From the NCBI GenBank assembly GCA_964654355.1, contig CAZZIQ010000015.1, forward strand, positions 1-27,164: 27,164 nucleotides of DNA, given 5' to 3'. Source of the stretch: CAZZIQ01 sp964654355. GTDB taxonomy: Bacteria; Pseudomonadota; Gammaproteobacteria; GCF-002020875. The notes beneath the pieces were generated by a model. It had not been told where the DNA came from. It searched no databases and saw only the letters and a list, made by a program, of their open reading frames with translations. Below, one piece after another: positions 7,557-16,612 of the stretch. How positions within the stretch are numbered: the stretch's first letter is position 1; each line of letters starts with the position of its first letter. A program made the translations under genes and the position numbers.

Positions 7557-8177
7557 TTAGCCACGGAAACCTTGGCCGAGCAGGTAGATTTCACGCGATC
7601 GTGCCCGCGACGCATCCGGTTTGCGCGACGCAACCCGATCAAACCGATCCCGCATCGCGCGCAAATATTCATCAAAACCCACGCCCTGAAACACCTTGGT
7701 CAGAAACGCGCCTCCTGGCCGCAACACCTCATCCACAAATTCCAGCGCCAACTCAGCCAGATACATGGCACGCGCTTGGTCTGTGCTGTCTTGGCCACTC
7801 ATATTGGGCGCCATATCCGACAACACCAAATCAACCGGCTCACCGCGCAACACTTCACGCAGTTGTTCCAAAGCTTCCGACTCGCGGAAGTCGGCCTGCA
7901 AGATGGTCACGTCCAATAAAGCATCCATCGGCAGGATGTCGAGTGCGATGACTTGTCCGCGACCTTGCAGCTTCTGCGCCGCATACTGGCTCCAACCACC
8001 CGGCGCGGCACCAAGGTCGACAATCCGCATACCCGCCTTGAGCAGTCCATCCTTGCGATCAATCTCGGCTAACTTATAGGCTGCGCGCGAGCGCCAGCCA
8101 TCTTCTTGCGCCTTTTTGACGTAGGGGTCGGAAAAATGTTCCTTCAGCCAATTGCCGCTGGATTTACTGCGCGCCAC
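7557..8177 (-). CDS. rlmE: 23S rRNA (uridine-2'-O-)-methyltransferase RlmE (FtsJ/RrmJ)
   Basis: The 206-aa enzyme uses S-adenosylmethionine to methylate the 2'-OH of U2552 in the A-loop of 23S rRNA. The SAM-binding loop is DLGAAPGGWSQYA (about 54-66). The K-D-K-E catalytic set is visible: Lys35 in RAAYKL, Asp121 in LSDMAPNMSG, Lys161 in LTKVFQG and Glu196 in RSREIYLLG. The start is GTG at 8177, with TTGAGGAG five bases upstream. It precedes ftsH by about 100 bp, as in E. coli, and is divergent from yhbY. Confidence 0.96.
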   Translation of the reverse strand: MARSKSSGNWLKEHFSDPYVKKAQEDGWRSRAAYKLAEIDRKDGLLKAGMRIVDLGAAPGGWSQYAAQKLQGRGQVIALDILPMDALLDVTILQADFRESEALEQLREVLRGEPVDLVLSDMAPNMSGQDSTDQARAMYLAELALEFVDEVLRPGGAFLTKVFQGVGFDEYLRAMRDRFDRVASRKPDASRARSREIYLLGQGFRG

Positions 8178-8271
8178 GGCGACTCCTCAAAATATCGCGC
8201 CCTGAGGCACAGTCTCTGCGCTAAGATGGCGCCGTTTTTTGCAAATACAACCCACTTCTTGGATCGCCCGC
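8178..8271. other. Divergent rlmE/yhbY intergenic region
   Basis: This 94-bp gap must contain promoters for both divergent genes. I see no convincing -35/-10 pair on either strand. TAAGAT at about 8222-8227 (plus) is a possible weak -10 for yhbY. Confidence 0.3.
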
Positions 8272-8580
8272 ATGACCGCTGCCCCGCTCGCCCTCTCAGG
8301 CAAACAAAAAAACCACCTGCGCGGCCTTGCGCATGCGCTACACCCGCTGGTGATTGTCGGCGAAAAGGGGCTCACGGAAAGCCTACTGGAAGAAACCCGA
8401 CAAGCGCTCGAGGCGCATGAACTGATCAAGGTACGCGTCAACGCGGCGGATCGTGAAGAACGCGAGCAGCGGATCGAAATCCTCCTTGCGGCAACTGCCA
8501 GTCAGCTGGTGCAGAAGATTGGACACATCGCCGTACTGTATCGCCGCGCCAAAAACCCCAAACTACAACTACCGCGCTAG
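8272..8580 (+). CDS. yhbY: Ribosome-associated RNA-binding protein YhbY (CRM domain)
   Basis: The protein is 102 aa and consists of one CRM domain. It begins LSGKQKNHLRGLAHALHPLV, with the GEKGLTES loop (the GxxG-type RNA-binding loop), then EAHELIKVRV and a final IGHIAVLYRRAKNPK. Homologues bind pre-50S particles and act in large-subunit assembly. ATG at 8272 is chosen because it begins the homologous region; an upstream TTG would add 11 unrelated residues. The ribosome site is weak (GGA 10 bases upstream). It is divergent from rlmE, another 50S-maturation gene, and converges on the lipoprotein gene 36 bp downstream. Confidence 0.94.
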   Translation: MTAAPLALSGKQKNHLRGLAHALHPLVIVGEKGLTESLLEETRQALEAHELIKVRVNAADREEREQRIEILLAATASQLVQKIGHIAVLYRRAKNPKLQLPR

Positions 8581-8616
8581 GCGGCAGCTGTAACAGCGCA
8601 ATCCTGAGAAGCCGAA

Positions 8617-9069
8617 CTAGTTTGACGTCTGCCAGCGCCCTTGGGCATCACGGCAAGCCGTACCTACGACCGTCTCACGCTTACCATCAATCCACGCTTC
8701 CATTTCATATTCACGACAATCCGTGCTCGCAGTTTGCACCGTCTTGGTCGGTGTCACCGCATATTCATTACCCGTATTTGGATTCTTCCAACGCTTGGTT
8801 TGCTGATCCGGCAGGGTTTCGAACGCTTGATTGGCTTCGTACTGATCCACCTTGTCCATGGTACGGCCAATCGAACCGCCGAGATACGCACCAAGCAAGG
8901 TTCCGGCAATAATCGCAGCCTTATTGCCCGACCCCTTGCCAACATTACTGCCGAGCACGCCTCCCAAGACGCCTCCGGTAATGGTGCCAACATCCTCTTT
9001 GCGCACTTCTTGGCAACCCACTAAAGCACCCGCAAACAAGGCAATAATCGCAACCTTTGCTGTCTTCAT
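8617..9069 (-). CDS. Glycine-zipper (17-kDa surface-antigen type) lipoprotein
   Basis: The 150-aa protein has a lipoprotein signal peptide of 18 residues with lipobox LVGC, giving mature Cys19. A glycine-zipper segment follows at about residues 28-70 (GGVLGGVLGSNVG, then GTLLGAYLGGSIGR), typical of 2TM glycine-zipper domains that insert in or associate with membranes. The C-terminal domain (about 100-150) carries Cys118 and Cys139 in a CREY...G.AC...G.W pattern shared with the rickettsial 17-kDa antigen group. Outer-membrane location is inferred; the specific role is unknown. ATG at 9069 follows GGAGGAGG. It lies between yhbY and greA with no clear operon partner. Confidence 0.88.
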   Translation of the reverse strand: MKTAKVAIIALFAGALVGCQEVRKEDVGTITGGVLGGVLGSNVGKGSGNKAAIIAGTLLGAYLGGSIGRTMDKVDQYEANQAFETLPDQQTKRWKNPNTGNEYAVTPTKTVQTASTDCREYEMEAWIDGKRETVVGTACRDAQGRWQTSN

Positions 9070-9228
9070 AAGACCTCCTCCATACGAAGTGGAATAAAAC
9101 TCAACCTCATGAGGATACGCCGAATCGGATTCGACGGAAGACGCTAAAAGTTTCGAAAAAATGCAGAACCAACGCGGGCCAGATTCATGGGAGATGCCTG
9201 AGCGAGCGAACGCGTAAGGCGAACGCGC
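9070..9228 (-). other. Region between greA and the lipoprotein gene
   Basis: This 159-bp gap carries the lipoprotein ribosome site, a perfect 10-bp palindrome CCTCATGAGG (9105-9114) and a 13-bp inverted repeat CGAATC-G-GATTCG (9121-9133). GCGAACGCG occurs twice in direct orientation near 9207-9228, just past the greA stop. No clear promoter or terminator is visible. The two palindromes lie where an operator for the lipoprotein gene could sit, but I do not recognise them. Confidence 0.4.
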
Positions 9229-9705
9229 CTAGAGATAGCGAACTTCGACGATTTCCAGCTCGCGTGTGCCGCCCGGGGTTTGCACCTTTGCCACATCCCC
9301 AGCTTCCTTGCCAATCATGGCGCGAGCGATCGGCGAGCTAATCGAAATCTTATTCGCTTTAATGTCGGCTTCATCATCGCCGACGATTTGATATTCGAGC
9401 ATATCCCCGCTATCGATGTCTTCTAGTTCAACTGTGACACCAAAAACCACCTTACCGTTTTGCGGCAATTTGCTGACATCAATCACTTGGCAATTCGACA
9501 ACTTGGCCTCAAGGTCTTTGATGCGACCCTCGATAAACCCCTGCTGCTCTTTCGCAGCGTGATATTCAGCGTTTTCTTTCAGATCACCATGTGCGCGCGC
9601 CTCGGCAATCGCTTCAATGATGCGCGGCCGTTCTTCATTCTTGAGACGATTGAGCTCTTCGCGCATGCGCACTTCGCCTGCAACCGTTAATGGAATTTTG
9701 TTCAT
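9229..9705 (-). CDS. greA: Transcription elongation factor GreA
   Basis: The 158-aa factor enters the RNA polymerase secondary channel and stimulates cleavage of backtracked transcripts. The N-terminal coiled coil spans about residues 12-76. At its tip is ARAHGDLKENAEYHAAKE, with the acidic Asp41 and Glu44 that position the catalytic metal. The C-terminal FKBP-like domain includes SPIARAMIGKEAGD and the final GGTRELEIVEVRY. ATG at 9705 is preceded by AAGGAGG. It follows carB by 51 bp, as in Pseudomonas, and is likely the last gene of the car operon. Confidence 0.97.
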   Translation of the reverse strand: MNKIPLTVAGEVRMREELNRLKNEERPRIIEAIAEARAHGDLKENAEYHAAKEQQGFIEGRIKDLEAKLSNCQVIDVSKLPQNGKVVFGVTVELEDIDSGDMLEYQIVGDDEADIKANKISISSPIARAMIGKEAGDVAKVQTPGGTRELEIVEVRYL

Positions 9706-9756
9706 GAATCCTCCTTGCTAGTCCGGTCTCTGCCGGATCGAGCAGCGTGCATCAAT

Positions 9757-12975
<3,219 letters not shown>

Positions 12976-13010
12976 GATGGCTTCAGTTCAGAGCAAAAAT
13001 CAGGATCAAA

Positions 13011-13247
13011 TTAAGCCGCTTTAAGCGCGGCGTAGAGTTTGTCTTTCAGACTCAGGCGAATCTTCTTGCGGTCTTCTAGATATTCATCCGTTCGCGCTTC
13101 TTGTTCGGTTTCAATCCGAACGATTTCTTTATCCACCTCTTCGTACTCATTCATCATGCGCGCGAAATGGGCATCGCCTTCTTTGAGGGAATGAATCTGA
13201 TCACGAAATTCCGGAAACTCTTTGGTCAAAGGATGATGCTCGATCAT
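13011..13247 (-). CDS. YdcH/DUF465-family small protein between carA and carB
   Basis: The 78-aa, highly charged protein is predicted to be nearly all helix. FPEFRDQIHSLK at residues 11-22 and the later HFARMMNEYEEVDKEIVRIE match the DUF465 pattern known from E. coli YdcH. The C-terminal DRKKIRLSLKDKLYAAL fits the family's terminal helix, so it is probably a short helical hairpin. The biochemical role of the family is unknown. Its ATG at 13247 overlaps the carA stop in ATGA, so it is translationally coupled to carA, and carB follows after 35 bp. Its place in the operon suggests co-expression with carbamoyl-phosphate synthase, but a functional link is only inferred. Confidence 0.85.
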   Translation of the reverse strand: MIEHHPLTKEFPEFRDQIHSLKEGDAHFARMMNEYEEVDKEIVRIETEQEARTDEYLEDRKKIRLSLKDKLYAALKAA

Positions 13248-14386
13248 GCGTGTGTACTCCCTTGCATGGATGCGATGAATTGATCAAACAGCGGCGCCAC
13301 ATCATGCGGCCCCGGCGAGGCCTCAGGGTGGCCCTGGAAGCTGAACGCAGGTTTTTCAGTATGTGCAACACCCTGCAGTGAACCATCAAACAGCGAGCGG
13401 TGCGTTGCACGCAGCGTTGTCGGCAGCGAATCCTCATCCACCGCAAATCCGTGATTCTGACTAGTGATCATCACCGTGCCATCGCTCAATGCTTGTACTG
13501 GATGGTTCGCGCCATGATGGCCAAATTTCATCTTCAGCGTCTTGGCACCACAGGCCAAAGACAACAACTGATGACCGAGACAAATGCCGAACAACGGCAC
13601 GCCGGCCTCAAGGAATTCTTGAATCGCAGCGATCGCATAATCACAGGGCTCAGGATCGCCCGGACCATTCGACATGAAGACACCGTCTGGCTGCATTGCG
13701 AGAACTTCTTTAGCCGGGGTCTTGGCAGGCACCACGTGCACCGCGCAACCGCGATCGACCAACATGCGCAGAATGTTGCGCTTCACCCCAAAGTCGTAGG
13801 CCACGACTTTGAACTGCGCATCGGCTTCCGCCAGCGGTTGCGGCATGCCGCCGGCCAAAGACCAACTGCCCTGATTCCAGAGATAAGGCTCGGCCGTGGT
13901 GATCTCTTGCGCCAGATCCATGCCTTTAAGACCCGCAAAACCACGCGCCGCAGCCAGTGCCGCATCGGCATCGATGGTTTCACCGGCAAGGATGCAGCCA
14001 TTCTGTGCGCCTTTTTCACGCAGAATACGAGTCAAACGACGGGTATCAATGTCCGCAATCGCAACGGTGCCATGACGCACCAGATAGTCATGCAAGGATT
14101 CTTGGCTACGCCAGTTGCTGGTAACCAATGACAGATCACGAATCACCAGACCGGCGGCCTGCACCTGCGGTGATTCTTCATCCTCAGATGTCGTGCCGAC
14201 GTTACCAATGTGCGGATAGGTCAGGGTAACGATCTGCTTGAGATAGGACGGGTCGGTCAGGATCTCCTGATACCCCGTCATGGCCGTGTTGAACACCACC
14301 TCACCGACGGTCTGACCGGAAACACCAATGGAAACCCCTGTGAACAGGGATCCATCTTCAAGGGCCAAAAGCGCGGGTGTTTCCAT
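13244..14386 (-). CDS. carA: Carbamoyl-phosphate synthase small (glutaminase) subunit
   Basis: The 380-aa class I glutamine amidotransferase subunit hydrolyses glutamine and passes ammonia to CarB. The catalytic triad is Cys269 in FGICLGHQ, His353 and Glu355 in FQGHPEAS, the same numbers as in E. coli. The N-terminal domain contains GEVVFNTAMTGYQEILTDPSY and HIGNVGT. ATG at 14386 gives the usual start; a TTG three codons upstream is in frame but less likely. No clear ribosome site precedes it. The leader is structured and contains an overlapping short ORF. The stop overlaps the start of the YdcH-like gene by four bases. Confidence 0.97.
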   Translation of the reverse strand: METPALLALEDGSLFTGVSIGVSGQTVGEVVFNTAMTGYQEILTDPSYLKQIVTLTYPHIGNVGTTSEDEESPQVQAAGLVIRDLSLVTSNWRSQESLHDYLVRHGTVAIADIDTRRLTRILREKGAQNGCILAGETIDADAALAAARGFAGLKGMDLAQEITTAEPYLWNQGSWSLAGGMPQPLAEADAQFKVVAYDFGVKRNILRMLVDRGCAVHVVPAKTPAKEVLAMQPDGVFMSNGPGDPEPCDYAIAAIQEFLEAGVPLFGICLGHQLLSLACGAKTLKMKFGHHGANHPVQALSDGTVMITSQNHGFAVDEDSLPTTLRATHRSLFDGSLQGVAHTEKPAFSFQGHPEASPGPHDVAPLFDQFIASMQGSTHA

Positions 14387-14435
14387 CAGTCGCAAAGCTG
14401 TTGGGCCCGCCCCGCATGGGGAGGACCAGATTCAT
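14358..14435 (-). CDS. Possible leader peptide overlapping the carA start
   Basis: A 25-codon frame (ATG at 14435, stop TGA at 14360-14358) begins MNLVLPMRGGPNSF and ends inside carA in a different frame. The ATG is preceded by CGAGCAAAAC, a poor ribosome site. Leader peptides and translation-linked attenuation are known for car genes in some pseudomonads, but this frame could also be chance. It is reported because carA itself lacks a clear ribosome site. Confidence 0.25.
   Translation of the reverse strand: MNLVLPMRGGPNSFATDGNTRAFGP
14404..14427 (-). promoter_or_regulatory. GC-rich hairpin in the carA leader
   Basis: On the minus strand GGTCC-T-CCCC pairs with GGGG-C-GGGCC around an ATGC loop: 4 bp, one mismatch, then 5 bp. 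It ends about 17 bases before the carA ATG. There is no T-run, so it is more likely to affect translation start than to be an intrinsic terminator. Confidence 0.4.
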
Positions 14436-14458
14436 GTTTTGCTCGGGGGAGCGGCCGC

Positions 14459-14493
14459 GGCGAAGTCTACCCGAAGGTACCCCTACAGGGGAA
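14459..14493 (-). promoter_or_regulatory. Weak candidate carA promoter region
   Basis: On the minus strand TAGACT (4 of 6 matches to TATAAT) lies downstream of a palindrome CCCCT-AC-AGGGG (14480-14491) that would occupy the -35 spacing. The -35 hexamer (TTCCCC) is poor, so this may be an activator- or repressor-dependent promoter. The region lies between the dapB terminator and carA, so a promoter is expected here. Confidence 0.3.
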
Positions 14494-14514
14494 CAGGAAA
14501 AGCTGATGCGGCAG

Positions 14515-14542
14515 AAAAATCATTCGACTGATGAGTCGAATG
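14515..14542 (-). terminator. Rho-independent terminator after dapB
   Basis: On the minus strand CATTCGACT pairs perfectly with AGTCGAATG (9 bp, loop CATC) and is followed by ATTTTTCT. It begins 5 bp after the dapB stop. It ends the dnaJ-dapB transcript and separates it from the car operon. Confidence 0.9.
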
Positions 14543-14547
14543 AAGCG

Positions 14548-15360
14548 TTAGTCACGCAGCCCGAGGACATCCTGCATGTCATACAGCCCCGGCCCCCTGC
14601 CCTGCAGCCACAGCGCTGCACGCACCGCGCCACGCGCAAAGGTCATGCGACTCGAGGCTTTATGGGTAATCTCAACCCGCTCACCGTCAGCGGCAAACAG
14701 GGCGGTGTGGTCGCCGACAATGTCACCCGCACGAATGGTTTCAAAGCCAATGGTTTGGCGATCACGCGCGCCCGTCTGGCCCTCACGCCCATAAACCGCA
14801 CACTGCTTCAAATCACGTCCCAGCGCAGCGGCGATCACCTCACCCATGCGCAATGCCGTTCCAGAAGGAGCATCCACCTTGTGACGGTGATGGGCTTCGA
14901 TGATTTCAATGTCCACGCTATCGCCCAATACGCGCGAAGCGATGTCCAACAACTTGAACACGAGATTGACACCGACACTCATGTTCGGCGCAAACACGAT
15001 CGCAGTTTCTTCGGCAGCGGAACGCAAGGCGGCAAGTTGCGTTTCATTCAATCCAGTAGTACCAATCACCATCGCCACCCCAGCCTTTTGACAGGCTGCA
15101 GCATGCGCAATGGTGGCATCCGGCGCGGTGAAGTCGATCAAGACATCCACTTCATTCAAAACAGCGGCAAGCGAATCGCCTACCGACACGCCCTGTGCAT
15201 CGACGCCCGCCAGCACTCCCGCATCAACACCCACACTCGCCCCGCCCGCACGATCGATCGCTGCCGCCAGTGTCGCTTGCGGCTCTTCAAACGTCGCTTG
15301 AATCAACGCACGCCCCATGCGGCCGCCCGCTCCGAGAATGCCAATACGCAATGCTGTCAT
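14548..15360 (-). CDS. dapB: 4-hydroxy-tetrahydrodipicolinate reductase
   Basis: The 270-aa enzyme reduces 4-hydroxy-tetrahydrodipicolinate with NAD(P)H in the lysine/diaminopimelate pathway. The Rossmann loop is GILGAGGRMGR (about 7-17). Other marks are VLIDFTAPDAT, VIGTTGL (98-104), the catalytic HHRHK (157-161) with DAPSGTAL, and ITHKASSRMTFARGAVRAA near the end. ATG at 15360 is chosen because AAGGA lies 7 bases upstream and homology begins there. An alternative ATG at 15378 overlaps the dnaJ stop (TGATG) and would add six residues. It is co-transcribed with dnaJ, as in Pseudomonas. Confidence 0.96.
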   Translation of the reverse strand: MTALRIGILGAGGRMGRALIQATFEEPQATLAAAIDRAGGASVGVDAGVLAGVDAQGVSVGDSLAAVLNEVDVLIDFTAPDATIAHAAACQKAGVAMVIGTTGLNETQLAALRSAAEETAIVFAPNMSVGVNLVFKLLDIASRVLGDSVDIEIIEAHHRHKVDAPSGTALRMGEVIAAALGRDLKQCAVYGREGQTGARDRQTIGFETIRAGDIVGDHTALFAADGERVEITHKASSRMTFARGAVRAALWLQGRGPGLYDMQDVLGLRD

Positions 15361-15377
15361 GGAAGAATCCTTACCCA

Positions 15378-16517
15378 TCAATCTTTGTCGTTTCCGGTGA
15401 GGTTATCCAGAAAATCCTTCACTTTGTCCAGCCATCCCTTGTGATGCGGCGAATGTTTTTCGCCCAGCGAATCACCAAACTGCTCCAGCAAACGTTTCTG
15501 TTCACTACTGAGTCCAACCGGAATTTCAACAATCACACGACAAATCAGATCACCGGTTTCATGACTCCGCGGCGAAGTCACGCCCCGATTACGCAAGCGG
15601 AACAACTTATGGGTTTGAGTCTCTGGCGGAATCTTTAGTGTGACGCAGCCATTCAAACATGGCAGCTCCACTTCACCCCCCAAGGTCGCCGTAATCATGC
15701 TGATCGGCACCTCGCAGTGCAGATCATTGCCATGGCGGGTAAAGATCGGATGCTCCCGTACATGCACTTCAACAAACAGATCGCCGGCCGGTCCACCATT
15801 CACGCCCGCCTCGCCTTCGCCGCGCAGGCGCACACGATCACCCGTATCCACACCCGATGGAATCTTCACCGACAGGGTGCGCGTCTTTTCTTTCTGACCG
15901 GTGCCACGACAGTCTTTACAAGGATCGGTGATTTCACGCCCCGTGCCATGACAGGCCGGACAGGTTTGCATGACCGAGAAGAAGCCCTGGGCAATCCGCA
16001 CCTTGCCACTGCCACCACAGGTCCGACAGGTGACTGGCGAGGTACCAGGCTTGGCGCCACTACCGCTACAGGTCTCACAGGCCACTTTGCTTGGAATCTT
16101 GATTTCGCGAGTGACACCCGCAACGGCCTCTTCCAGCGTCAGCTCCAGCGCATACCCTAGATCCGCGCCGCGCCACGCCTGATTCCCACCGCGGGCACGA
16201 CCACCGCCGCCGCCAAAGATATCGCCAAACAAGTCTTCGAAAATGTCGCCAAAGCCGGCACCACCGCCAAATCCACCGCCCCCCTGGGAGGGGTCGACCC
16301 CGGCATGACCAAATTGATCATAGGCCGCACGCTTTTGCGCGTCGGCTAAAACCTCATAGGCTTCTTTAGCCTCTTTGAAGCGCGCCTCTGCCTCTTCACT
16401 TTCAGGGTTACGATCAGGGTGATACTTCATCGCCAAGCGGCGATAGGCCTTCTTCAAGTCGCTTTCGGAGACGTTTCGTTCGACGCCTAAAACTTCGTAG
16501 TAATCGCGCTTGCTCAT
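15378..16517 (-). CDS. dnaJ: Chaperone DnaJ (Hsp40, type I)
   Basis: The 379-aa co-chaperone stimulates the DnaK ATPase and delivers substrates. The J domain covers residues 1-70, with the HPD motif at 33-35. A Gly/Phe-rich linker follows at about 78-112. The zinc region has four CxxCxGxG repeats, at about 147, 164, 186 and 200. The C-terminal peptide-binding domains follow, ending in a charged tail. ATG at 16517. It lies about 95 bp after dnaK, with a terminator-like hairpin in between, and runs straight into dapB. Confidence 0.97.
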   Translation of the reverse strand: MSKRDYYEVLGVERNVSESDLKKAYRRLAMKYHPDRNPESEEAEARFKEAKEAYEVLADAQKRAAYDQFGHAGVDPSQGGGGFGGGAGFGDIFEDLFGDIFGGGGGRARGGNQAWRGADLGYALELTLEEAVAGVTREIKIPSKVACETCSGSGAKPGTSPVTCRTCGGSGKVRIAQGFFSVMQTCPACHGTGREITDPCKDCRGTGQKEKTRTLSVKIPSGVDTGDRVRLRGEGEAGVNGGPAGDLFVEVHVREHPIFTRHGNDLHCEVPISMITATLGGEVELPCLNGCVTLKIPPETQTHKLFRLRNRGVTSPRSHETGDLICRVIVEIPVGLSSEQKRLLEQFGDSLGEKHSPHHKGWLDKVKDFLDNLTGNDKD

Positions 16518-16554
16518 GATGTTTGTTCTGTAATTACGTCGGCGCTTCTAATGC

Positions 16555-16584
16555 ACAAAACCGGGGTGCCTGCGCACCCCGGTT
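16555..16584 (-). terminator. Terminator-like hairpin between dnaK and dnaJ
   Basis: On the minus strand AACCGGGGTGC pairs with GCACCCCGGTT (11 bp, 4-nt loop) and is followed by TTTTGTG. The stem is very stable but the T-run is short, so partial termination is likely. It lies 28 bp past the dnaK stop. Confidence 0.7.
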
Positions 16585-16612
16585 CCATGTCAGTCTGAGG
16601 AAAGGACAAGAC

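Noticed and set aside
9146..9175. GAAACTT on the minus strand upstream of the lipoprotein gene as a sigma-E -35
   Set aside because: The only GTCnAA-like -10 lies about 12 bp after it, too close for a sigma-E promoter (about 15-16 bp needed).
9722..9737. TCCGG/CCGGA hairpin between carB and greA as a terminator
   Set aside because: It is a 5-bp stem with no T-run; greA has a good ribosome site right after it, and the spacing fits one operon.
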